A stretch of DNA of 64,000 nt from Changshengia sp963803165 (lineage in GTDB: Bacteria > Chloroflexota > Dormibacteria > Aeolococcales > Aeolococcaceae), in the NCBI GenBank assembly GCA_963803165.1, contig CAWDLK010000006.1, positions 124,001 to 188,000 on the forward strand, read 5' to 3'. The notes under the pieces were generated by a model. That model ran no database searches and was not told where the DNA came from. It saw nothing but the letters and a program-made list of their open reading frames with translations. Shown here one piece after another: positions 25,630 to 33,102 of this stretch. Position 1 is the stretch's first letter. Each line of letters begins with the position of its first letter. Made by a program: the position numbers and the translations under genes.

Positions 25630-26537
25630 TCAGCCCACGCGCGGCGGGGCACGAGCGGGCTCAGCCGCAGGACGGCGCCGCGTCCAACGCCGCCGGCGGG
25701 ATGCAGGAGCGCTTCCTCGATGTCCCCCGGCCGCTGCGCTATCTGATCGGCGGCGAGGGCCCTCCGCTGCTCCTCTGCCACGGCTGGCTGGGGTCGGCCG
25801 AGAACTTCACCACCTGGTTCGAGGGTGTCGGACGGCACCGCACCCTCATCGTCCCCGACCTGCCCGGCTGCGGCGACAGCCCGACGCTCCCCGGCCGTCA
25901 CACCTGCGCCGCGCTGGCGCGGTCGCTGGAGCCCCTCATCGACGCGCTGGGGCTGGACCGCTTCGACCTCGGCGGCCTCTGCCTGGGGTCGGGGGTGGCG
26001 TTCGAGACCCTGGCCCGGTGGCCGGAGCGGGTCGACCGGCTGATCCTCCACACCCCGCTGCTCGATCCCACCGTGGTGCGGACCAGGTTCCACCTGCAGA
26101 CGGCGGTGATGATGTCCCCCCCCGTCTTCCCGGTGATCAGCTGGCTCTCCCGCCAGCGTCTGGTCAGCGACCTCTACAAGCGGCTGGTGGTGGAGGGTGA
26201 CGACGTCGATGCGGCCCAGGCCGAGATGAACTTCCGCAACCAGCAGCGCGCCTCCCACCGCGCCCAGCGCGAATGGGCGCAGGACGGCCTGCGCCGGCAC
26301 GACGCCGGCCTCCTGGCCGGGCACGCGGGACCGAGCTTGATCATCGTCGCCGGGGACGACCGTCTCCTCCGACGCGCCGCCCTGGAGCGGCTGGTCGCGG
26401 AGATGCCGAGGGTGCGCTTCGCGTCCATCGATGACGCCGGCCACGGCTGGAACGAGGGCTTCATCCGCCGGCAGCTCGACATGCTGGACGCCTTCCTCGA
26501 CGGCCAGCCCCTGCCCGGGGTGACCGCGGCCGCCTGA
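25626..26537 (+). CDS. Alpha/beta hydrolase with Cys in the nucleophile position
   Basis: A 303-residue alpha/beta-hydrolase fold protein. The oxyanion-hole motif is CHGWLGSAENF, the acid is in IIVAGDDRLL and the base in DDAGHGWNEG. The nucleophile elbow reads GLCLGSG, with Cys where Ser is usual, as in dienelactone hydrolase. GTG overlaps the aminotransferase stop (GTGA), so the pair is co-translated; ATG 25701 is an alternative start. Substrate unknown. Confidence 0.82.
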   Translation: MISPRAAGHERAQPQDGAASNAAGGMQERFLDVPRPLRYLIGGEGPPLLLCHGWLGSAENFTTWFEGVGRHRTLIVPDLPGCGDSPTLPGRHTCAALARSLEPLIDALGLDRFDLGGLCLGSGVAFETLARWPERVDRLILHTPLLDPTVVRTRFHLQTAVMMSPPVFPVISWLSRQRLVSDLYKRLVVEGDDVDAAQAEMNFRNQQRASHRAQREWAQDGLRRHDAGLLAGHAGPSLIIVAGDDRLLRRAALERLVAEMPRVRFASIDDAGHGWNEGFIRRQLDMLDAFLDGQPLPGVTAAA

Positions 26538-26585
26538 CGCCGTCGGTCCCGCTGCGGAACGTCGCCGGCGGTGCCGCGGATGAGG

Positions 26586-27746
26586 TCAGGGGACCAGGTT
26601 CACCAGGTAGTCCTGGGTCAGCCAGCCCTCTCCCTGGAGGTGCCACCAGATGGTGCCCGCGGGCTGCTGGCTGGTGGCGTCGGTCTCGGCCGTGTAGGTG
26701 GGCCCCTCGTCGACCGTGTACTTGGTGTTCTGGGGGAACTGGGAGCCCGAGGTGCTGGAGAAGGTGATGCAGCCGGTGACGATGGAGGTGTGGCTGGGGG
26801 AGGAATGGACGCTGGCGCAGCCGCTGCTGGTCGGTCCGTACACGAAGTCGTAGGTGCCGCCCACCGGGGAGTACCCGCTCGCCTGGGCGCAGGCGGTGTC
26901 GAGGACGTGCCACCCGGCGCTGTCCTGCCAGACGTAGGTGTCAGCGCCGCAGTCGGGACCCCCGTAGCTCACCACCGCGGCGGCGCTGCCGGTGGCCACC
27001 GAGTAGCTCGGGTTCGACGGCCCCGCCCCCGCGAACTCCTCCTGATCGGCCATCTGGGCCGCGGCCGTCGGCGTCGGGAAGGCCTGCGGCGGGCTGGCCT
27101 GGGTCACCGGTCCGAGCACGATCACCCCCTTGCAGGGGGCCATGGAGATCTGGGCCAGCGCGCTGGTCAGCGTCCCGGTGACGCTTCCGCCTCCGGGGAC
27201 CGACAGGCTGATCTCGCCGACCGAGGGCGCCGCGCCCGAGCACTGGCCGGGCTGGACGTCGCCGGTGTGCCAGCTGATGGTGACCGTCGCCTCGCCGCTC
27301 TGCGGCCACCAGGCGTCGAGGGCGACCCGGTCGGGCACCAGCCAGGCGCTGCCGGGCGCCGACGGGTCCGACCAGCTGGTGGTCAGCAGGCCGCCGCTCG
27401 AGGTGAGGAGCTGGGCCCCGATCGTCCCGCTGAGCTTGCACGCCGTACCGGAGTCGTTGGCGAGCAGCGCGGTGAGCCCCTGCTGCCCACCCGAGGCGGA
27501 GCTCTCGCCACCGAAGACGACGTTGAGCTCGCCGCCGGTGCAGGCGGAGCTGGCGGGCGTGGCCGTCGGGGCGGCGGAGGCGGTGGTCGAGGCGGCGGGG
27601 GTGGAGGAGGCCGACGCGGTGCTGCCGGTCGGCGTGCCGGACGTGGTGGAGCTCCCGCCACATGCGCTGAGCAGCGCGGCGGGGACGAGGACCAGGCCGA
27701 TCCAGGTGGCTCGGGTCACGGCGGTCGACCGCCTTCGGGTGCGCAT
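26586..27746 (-). CDS. Secreted lipoprotein with DUF4232 domain
   Basis: A ~386-residue lipoprotein: signal peptide WIGLVLVPAALLSAC with lipobox LSAC, a Ser/Thr/Ala-rich linker, then a DUF4232-type domain (LTALLANDSGTACKLSG). The C-terminal ~130 residues are Cys-containing and beta-rich, with no family recognised. ATG 27746 puts the signal peptide in the right place. It follows another lipoprotein gene by 56 nt and is probably co-transcribed. It is anchored outside the cytoplasmic membrane; function unknown. Confidence 0.78.
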   Translation of the reverse strand: MRTRRRSTAVTRATWIGLVLVPAALLSACGGSSTTSGTPTGSTASASSTPAASTTASAAPTATPASSACTGGELNVVFGGESSASGGQQGLTALLANDSGTACKLSGTIGAQLLTSSGGLLTTSWSDPSAPGSAWLVPDRVALDAWWPQSGEATVTISWHTGDVQPGQCSGAAPSVGEISLSVPGGGSVTGTLTSALAQISMAPCKGVIVLGPVTQASPPQAFPTPTAAAQMADQEEFAGAGPSNPSYSVATGSAAAVVSYGGPDCGADTYVWQDSAGWHVLDTACAQASGYSPVGGTYDFVYGPTSSGCASVHSSPSHTSIVTGCITFSSTSGSQFPQNTKYTVDEGPTYTAETDATSQQPAGTIWWHLQGEGWLTQDYLVNLVP

Positions 27747-27802
27747 GTCAACGCGCAGCATGCACCGGGCGCCGGCTGCGCGTCCAGCGAGTTGGGCCGG
27801 GC

Positions 27803-28480
27803 TCACGAGCTCGGGAGCTGCAGCGGGTTCGGCGGTGCGGTGATGGCGGGCACGCTGTCCCACCTGGAGAGGTTGTACGTCCCGGCGTTGGCGCCGGTCT
27901 CCTTCACCTGCACCGGGTAGGCGGTGCCCGAGGAGGCGACGGCGAGGGTGGTCCCGCTCGAATCCTTGATGAGGACCACCGACTGGCCGTTGACCGTCCC
28001 GGTGCCGTCGGCGGTCACTGTCCCCGCGTTGGACAGCTGCGCGGAGATGTCGGAGAAGTTGGACAGGCTGGAGAAGTCACTCGCGTAGGACGAGCCCGTC
28101 GTGATCTCCACCCAGGCCGCCGCGAGCACGACCGACTCGCCGGCGGTCGCCCCCGCTGCCGCGTAGAAGGACGCCGGAGCCTTGATGTAGACGTTGCCGC
28201 CGACATCCACCAGCTCGATGGTGGCGCCGTTGAGCACGAAGGAGCCGCCGATGTCGGTGCCCACCACCTGGAGGTCGAAGCTGCTGACGCCCCCGGTGAA
28301 GGTGCCCGAACCGCTGATCTCGTAGCTGGTCGCGCCCTTGGTGGCGGACACGGCGGCCGCGAGCACCTGGGCCGGCGTCTCCGAGGCGAGACTGCTGCTG
28401 CTGCCGCCGCCGCACGCCGCGGCGACGATGGCGAGGGTGGCCGCGGCGGCCACGACCACGTACCGGATCCGCGCCGACAT
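27803..28480 (-). CDS. LppX/LprG-like lipoprotein
   Basis: A 225-residue lipoprotein: signal VVVAAAATLAIVAAAC, lipobox AAAC, poly-Gly/Ser linker. The mature part repeats short beta segments (SYEISGSGTFTGG, GSFVLNGATIELVDVG, VYIKAPASFY) as in the LolA/LppX fold that carries lipids. ATG 28480 has GGAGGG 7 nt upstream; a TAGACT box is at 28538-28543. Lipid carriage is inferred from fold resemblance only. Confidence 0.75.
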   Translation of the reverse strand: MSARIRYVVVAAAATLAIVAAACGGGSSSSLASETPAQVLAAAVSATKGATSYEISGSGTFTGGVSSFDLQVVGTDIGGSFVLNGATIELVDVGGNVYIKAPASFYAAAGATAGESVVLAAAWVEITTGSSYASDFSSLSNFSDISAQLSNAGTVTADGTGTVNGQSVVLIKDSSGTTLAVASSGTAYPVQVKETGANAGTYNLSRWDSVPAITAPPNPLQLPSS

Positions 28481-28608
28481 CGCTCTGCCCTCCAGCGCCG
28501 CAGGTGGGACCCCGGGATCCTGCACCCCAGCGCGGGGAGTCTACACGTCGCGGAGGCATGACAGAGAGGTCATCCGACCTCGTCGCGGCCGCCGGTACAC
28601 TGGTCTCG

Positions 28609-28641
28609 ATGACCGTCCGGCGCACCGGTGCCGCGCGCTGA
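28609..28641 (+). CDS. Leaderless 10-codon upstream ORF
   Basis: TACACT (28596-28601) ends 7 nt before ATG 28609. The ORF reads MTVRRTGAAR and its TGA (28639-28641) overlaps a CTG (28638-28640), the only place where the downstream 2H phosphoesterase can sensibly start. It is the third leaderless mini-ORF with the same overlap and similar length and Arg content. Confidence 0.42.
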   Translation: MTVRRTGAAR

Positions 28642-29207
28642 GAGCCTTCCTGGCCCTGCCCGTCGATCCCCCGGCGCATGGGCCTCTCGCCGCGACCATC
28701 GACGCCCTCCGGGAGCGGGTCGGCGGGGTGCGCTGGGTCGACGCGGAGACCACCCACTTCACCCTCCACTTCTTCGCGGAGCTGCCGGCGGAGCGGGTCC
28801 CCGCTGTCGTCGCCGCGGTGGGCGCGGTCGTCGCCGGCCAGAAGCCCTTCACCCTCAGCCTGGGCGGCCTGGGCAGCTTCCCCGCCGGCGCCCGGGCGCG
28901 GGTGCTGTGGGTCGGGCTCGCCGAGGCGTGCCCAGTCCTGGCGGAGCTGGCGCACCAGGTGCAGTCCGCGGTGGCCGGCTGCGGCTTCGAGATCGACCCG
29001 CGTCCCTTCCGGGCGCACGTGACCCTGGGCCGGCCCCAGCCGCGCTTCGACCTCGGCGCGTGGCGGGAGGCGGTCGCCGAGCCGGCCGGCTTGCCGGCCT
29101 TCACCGCCAGCCGGGTCGTCCTCTACGAGTCCCGCAACGGGCACCATGTGCGCGAGCGCCTCGCCTTCGGTGGCCCGTCCGGGCCGCCGCTGGCCGTGAC
29201 GGCATGA
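28638..29207 (+). CDS. thpR: RNA 2',3'-cyclic phosphodiesterase (LigT/ThpR 2H family), apparent CTG start
   Basis: A ~189-residue 2H phosphoesterase hydrolysing 2',3'-cyclic phosphates on RNA. The two HxT motifs are THFTLHFF (HFTLHF) and AHVTLGRP. Homologues begin MRAFLALP-like; here RAFLALPVD is preceded by CTG, and no ATG, GTG or TTG lies nearby in frame. Initiation at CTG through overlap with the upstream mini-ORF stop (CTGA) is therefore proposed. An ORF extending to 28338 upstream is not protein-like. The next gene overlaps by ATGA. Confidence 0.85.
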   Translation: MRAFLALPVDPPAHGPLAATIDALRERVGGVRWVDAETTHFTLHFFAELPAERVPAVVAAVGAVVAGQKPFTLSLGGLGSFPAGARARVLWVGLAEACPVLAELAHQVQSAVAGCGFEIDPRPFRAHVTLGRPQPRFDLGAWREAVAEPAGLPAFTASRVVLYESRNGHHVRERLAFGGPSGPPLAVTA

Positions 29208-30352
29208 GCGGCGACCCGCCCCGCTGGCTCCCCCTCCCCGAGCTGCGCCGGAGGCGCAGCTACAAGTGGCACGCCTATCCCGCCGACGTCCTCCCCGCCT
29301 TCGTCGCGGAGATGGACGTCACGCTGGCGGCGCCGGTGACCCGTGCCCTCCATGACGCCGTCGCCGCGGGCGACACCGGCTACGCGACGCCCGACCCCGA
29401 GCTGGGCGGGGCGCTGGCGGACTTCCAGCGCCGTCTCGGCTGGGAGCTCGACCCCGCCGAGGTGACCCTCCTCCCCGACGTGATGACCGGGATCACCGAG
29501 ATCCTCCGGCGGGCGGTGCCACCGGGGAGCGGGGTGGTGGTCAACACCCCGGTGTACCCGCCGTTCTTCGACCACATCGGGGAGGCCGGCTGCCGGGTGG
29601 TGGAGGCTCCGCTGGCCCGGTCGGGGGCCGGATGGGAGCTCGACCTCGACGCTGTCGGGGCGGCGTTCGCCGCCGGCGCCCCCGCCTACCTGCTCTGCAA
29701 CCCGCACAACCCGTCGGGCCTGGTGCTCGGGGCCCGGACGCTGCGTCGCATCGCCGAGCTGGCCGCCCGCTTCCGGGTGCTGGTGCTCGCCGACGAGATC
29801 CATGCGCCGCTCACCCTCGCCGGCGCCCGTCATGTCCCCTACCTCTCGCTGCCCGAGGCTCGTGACCGCGGCGTCGCCTTCGTCTCCGCCACCAAGGGCT
29901 GGAACCTTCCCGGGCTCAAGTGCGCCCAGCTGGTGACCGCCTCCGGGCCGATGCGGGAGCTGGCCGCACGGCTGCCCCTGGAGCTCTCCTTCGGCGCTGG
30001 TCACCTCGGGGTCATCGCCTCCATCGCCGCCTATCGAGACGGCGGGCCGTGGCTGGACGAGCTGCTGGTCCTCCTCGATCACAACCGCCGGCTGCTGGCC
30101 GACCTCCTCGCCGAGCGCCTGCCCGAGGTGGGCTACGTCCCGCCCCAGGGCACCTACCTGGCCTGGCTCGACTGCACCCGGCTGGGTCTCTCCACCGACC
30201 CTGCCACGCTCTTTCTGCAGCGGGGCCGGGTGGCGCTCCGCCGCGGTCCGGATTTCGGCAGCCCGGGCGCCGGATGGGCCCGGGCCACCATCGCCACCCA
30301 CCCCGACATCCTCGGCGAGATCGTCGATCGGATGCGGACCGCGCTCGGGTAG
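29204..30352 (+). CDS. MalY/PatB-type PLP aminotransferase or cystathionine beta-lyase
   Basis: A 382-residue fold-type I PLP enzyme. Family blocks are SYKWHAYPADVLPAFVAEMD, NTPVYPPFF, CNPHNPSGLV, VLADEIHAPL and the PLP lysine in SATKGWNLPGLKCAQ, which is the MalY/PatB pattern. It probably cleaves C-S bonds of cystathionine or cysteine S-conjugates; aminotransferase activity is also possible. ATG overlaps the preceding stop. Confidence 0.88.
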   Translation: MSGDPPRWLPLPELRRRRSYKWHAYPADVLPAFVAEMDVTLAAPVTRALHDAVAAGDTGYATPDPELGGALADFQRRLGWELDPAEVTLLPDVMTGITEILRRAVPPGSGVVVNTPVYPPFFDHIGEAGCRVVEAPLARSGAGWELDLDAVGAAFAAGAPAYLLCNPHNPSGLVLGARTLRRIAELAARFRVLVLADEIHAPLTLAGARHVPYLSLPEARDRGVAFVSATKGWNLPGLKCAQLVTASGPMRELAARLPLELSFGAGHLGVIASIAAYRDGGPWLDELLVLLDHNRRLLADLLAERLPEVGYVPPQGTYLAWLDCTRLGLSTDPATLFLQRGRVALRRGPDFGSPGAGWARATIATHPDILGEIVDRMRTALG

Positions 30353-30355
30353 CCA

Positions 30356-31135
30356 ATGGCAGGTGCCCGCCCCCCCACCGGCGGCGACCTGCTGACCGTG
30401 GGCGTCGACGTCGCCTCGCAGCCGGCGGGGACCGCCGCCTGCGGGGTGCGCTGGGAGCCCTCCGGCGCCACCATCGAGTGGGTCGAGGGCGATGTGGACG
30501 ATCGCCGCCTGGCCGGGATCCTCGCCGAGCCGGTGGCGAAGATCGGGCTCGATGTGCCGCTGGGCTGGCCCGACGCCTTCACGGAGGCCGTGGGCCGTCA
30601 TCAGGGGGGCCGGGCGTTCGGCACGGCCGCTCCCGAGCTGCTGGCGCGGCGCGAGACCGATCGGTGGGTGCGGGAGAACGTCGGCCAGGTGCCACTCAGC
30701 GTCTCGACCGACCGCATCGCCTATCCGGCGATGCGGATGGCGCGCCTGCTCGGTGGGCTGGCGGGTGCGTCGCCGGATCGCACGGGGGTGGAGAGGTTCG
30801 TCGAGGTCTATCCCGCCGCCGCTCTTCGTGTGTGGGGATTCCGGCACCGCGGCTACAAGGGGCGGGCCGGCCGGCCCGCCCTCATGGCGCTCACCGGCGA
30901 CCTGCGCGGGAGCTGTCCCTGGCTGGTCGCGCCCGAGGCCACCTGGGACGAGGTGCGCCAGACCGATCACACCTTCGACGCGCTGATCTGCGCGCTGGTG
31001 GCGCGGGCGCAGCAGCGCGCTCTCTGCCACGCCATCCCCGCGACGCTGCACGACCAGGCCGTCCGCGAGGGGTGGATCGCGGTCCCCCTTCCTGGCAGCC
31101 TCGACCGCTTGCTGCCGGCCCCGGCGGTTCGCTGA
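30356..31135 (+). CDS. DUF429 protein (predicted RNase H-fold nuclease)
   Basis: A 259-residue DUF429 protein. Family features are the opening VGVDVASQPAGTA with an acidic residue, IGLDVPLGWP, the STDRIAYPAMRM block, VEVYPAAALR and a C-terminal FDALICALVAR with Asp. The family is predicted to be nuclease-like with an RNase H fold, but the biochemical role is unproven. Start ATG 30356 is 3 nt after the previous stop. Confidence 0.85.
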   Translation: MAGARPPTGGDLLTVGVDVASQPAGTAACGVRWEPSGATIEWVEGDVDDRRLAGILAEPVAKIGLDVPLGWPDAFTEAVGRHQGGRAFGTAAPELLARRETDRWVRENVGQVPLSVSTDRIAYPAMRMARLLGGLAGASPDRTGVERFVEVYPAAALRVWGFRHRGYKGRAGRPALMALTGDLRGSCPWLVAPEATWDEVRQTDHTFDALICALVARAQQRALCHAIPATLHDQAVREGWIAVPLPGSLDRLLPAPAVR

Positions 31136-31152
31136 GGTACGCTCGAGCCACG

Positions 31153-31956
31153 GTGGGATCGGGGGCGAGAGAGCAGCGCTTCGTCTTCGGCGAGGTCGCC
31201 GAGCTGTACGACAGGGTGCGTGCCGGCTACCCGCCCGCCCTGGTCGACGAGGTGCTCGATTTCGCGGGGATGGGCACCGATCGACTTCGCGCCCTGGAGG
31301 TCGGGGCGGGCACCGGCAAGGCGACCGTGGCATTCGCGGCCCGCGGCGTCGAGATCCTCGCCCTCGAGCCCGACCCGGCCATGGCCGCGGTCGCGATGCG
31401 CAACTGCCGTCCGTACCCCCGGGTGCGGATCGAGCTCCAGACGTTCGAGCGGTGGCCGGGGGCGGCGGGTGGATTCGGCCTGCTCCTCGCCGCCCAGTCG
31501 TGGCACTGGGTCGATCCCGAGGTCCGCTGGGGGAAGGCGGCGCGGACGCTCTCGGCGGGCGGAGCGCTGGCGCTCCTGGGGCACTCCGTCCGCTGGCAGG
31601 GCGAGCCGATCCGCGACGAGCTGGAGGATGTGTACCGCCGGGTCGCGCCGGAGCTGCTCGCCCAGGACCCCGGTTTCCCCGGCCTGCACCGGGGGGACGG
31701 CGAGACGCTGGTCGGCGAGATCGAGCGCTCGGGCCTCTTCGACGAGGTCACCGTGCGCGACCGGCCCTGGTCGGAGCGCCTCACCACCGCCAGCTTCCTC
31801 GATGTCCTCGCCACCCAGTCGGACCACCGGCTGCTCACCGACGCGGCGAGGGAGGCGCTCTTCGACGCCCTGGGCGAGCTGATCTCGGCGCGGGGTGGCG
31901 AGGTCGTCGTGCCCCACGTCACCACGCTCACCCTCGCCCGTCTGCGGAGCGGGTGA
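31153..31956 (+). CDS. Class I SAM-dependent methyltransferase
   Basis: A 267-residue methyltransferase with glycine loop LEVGAGTGKATVAFA, acidic strand ILALEPDPAMAAVA and SWHWVDPEVRW, a sequence typical of trans-aconitate methyltransferase-like proteins of Actinomycetota. GTG 31153 is chosen since TACGCT (31138-31143) ends 9 nt upstream and REQRFVFGEVAELYD is the expected N-terminus. Substrate unknown. Confidence 0.87.
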   Translation: MGSGAREQRFVFGEVAELYDRVRAGYPPALVDEVLDFAGMGTDRLRALEVGAGTGKATVAFAARGVEILALEPDPAMAAVAMRNCRPYPRVRIELQTFERWPGAAGGFGLLLAAQSWHWVDPEVRWGKAARTLSAGGALALLGHSVRWQGEPIRDELEDVYRRVAPELLAQDPGFPGLHRGDGETLVGEIERSGLFDEVTVRDRPWSERLTTASFLDVLATQSDHRLLTDAAREALFDALGELISARGGEVVVPHVTTLTLARLRSG

Positions 31957-31973
31957 GCGCGCTCGACCTCCGG

Positions 31974-32498
31974 CTACTCTCCGCTGAAGCCCTGCGCCGC
32001 CCCCATCTGCGGCCACACGTAGGCCTGCACGTTGGAGAGGATCTGCTTGAGGTGGTTGCGGTCGTGATGGACCCACTCGGTGACCACCTCGCCGATGGAG
32101 AGGTCGCCGACCTTGGGATGCCTCGCGCTGCGTGACAGCTCCTCCGGGGTGACGCGCTCCAGGAGCTCGAGGCCCCGCGCGCGCTGGGAGAGGAACTCCT
32201 CGAGCAGCCCCTCCGTGTCGCCATCGCAGTCGTGGCGCGCGCGCGCCACCTCCTGCTGGTCCCATCCCACCAGGTCCTGGCCGTCGCCCTCGAGGAGCAC
32301 CTGGACGCGCCCCGCGAAGCCGCGCCGGTCCGCCTCGATGAGGTGGCCGAGGACCTCCTTGGCGCACCACTCGCCGGGGGCGGGGTGCCAGGCGAGCACC
32401 ATCGCCGGAGCGGCCCGCATCTCGGCGCCGAGCGCACCCGCGCTGGAGCGCAGCAGGCTCGCGATCTGCGAAACACTGAGGGGGGTGGGGTCATCCAT
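31974..32498 (-). CDS. DinB-family protein
   Basis: A 174-residue four-helix DinB/YfiT-like protein, often metal-binding and thiol-related. Helices carry the expected His ligands: WCAKEVLGHLIEADR, and WVHHDRNHLKQI near the C-terminus. GGAGGA stands 8 nt before ATG 32498. Members include mycothiol-dependent enzymes, but most are uncharacterised. Confidence 0.82.
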   Translation of the reverse strand: MDDPTPLSVSQIASLLRSSAGALGAEMRAAPAMVLAWHPAPGEWCAKEVLGHLIEADRRGFAGRVQVLLEGDGQDLVGWDQQEVARARHDCDGDTEGLLEEFLSQRARGLELLERVTPEELSRSARHPKVGDLSIGEVVTEWVHHDRNHLKQILSNVQAYVWPQMGAAQGFSGE

Positions 32499-32600
32499 GC
32501 TGGCCGTCCTCCGGTCGCCGTCGGCACCTCCGCGTATCGTGAACGATCGCGGCATCCCGCCCGCGCCCGCCTGCCCGCCGGTCTGCCTAGACTCGGTGGC

Positions 32601-33086
32601 ATGAGCGGCATCGGTCTCGTCCGCCTCCGGGTCGCCGACTGGGCCGCGTATCGCGAGCTCCGCCTGGCTGCGCTCGCCGACGCGCCGAGCGCCTTCGGCT
32701 CCACCTTCGAGCGCGAGCGGGCGCTGGGCCGGGCGGAGTGGCAGGCACGCATCCGGCGGGGCGGGACCTTCGCCGCCCGCGCCGCTCCCGATCTGGTCGG
32801 GACCGCCGCCGGCATCCCCGGCGAGGCCGCCGGGCACGCGGAGCTGGTGGGGATGTGGGTGCATCCGGAGTGGCGGGGCCACGGGGTCGGTGACCTCCTG
32901 GTGAGGGCGGTGATCGACTGGGCCACCGCCGGCCGGTACCGGGCACTCGATCTCTGGGTGTCCGTGGGCAACGACCCGGCCGAGGTGCTCTACGACCGCC
33001 ACGGCTTCGTGCGCACCGGGGCCACCCAGCCGATCCGCGAGGAGGACCCCACCCGGCTCGAGCTGGAGATGGTGCGCCCGCTCTGA
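32601..33086 (+). CDS. GNAT-family N-acetyltransferase
   Basis: A 161-residue acetyltransferase. The acetyl-CoA loop is VHPEWRGHGVGDLL (the R/QxxGxG/A type), preceded by the beta-4 strand HAELVGMWV and followed by LWVSVGNDPAEVLYDRHGF. Substrate cannot be told; protein or small amine are both usual. ATG 32601 lies 7 nt after TAGACT (32588-32593). It converges on aceE, with the stops 17 nt apart in a region able to fold (CTGAG...CTCAG). Confidence 0.87.
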   Translation: MSGIGLVRLRVADWAAYRELRLAALADAPSAFGSTFERERALGRAEWQARIRRGGTFAARAAPDLVGTAAGIPGEAAGHAELVGMWVHPEWRGHGVGDLLVRAVIDWATAGRYRALDLWVSVGNDPAEVLYDRHGFVRTGATQPIREEDPTRLELEMVRPL

Positions 33087-33102
33087 GGTCGCCCGCCCGG
33101 GC

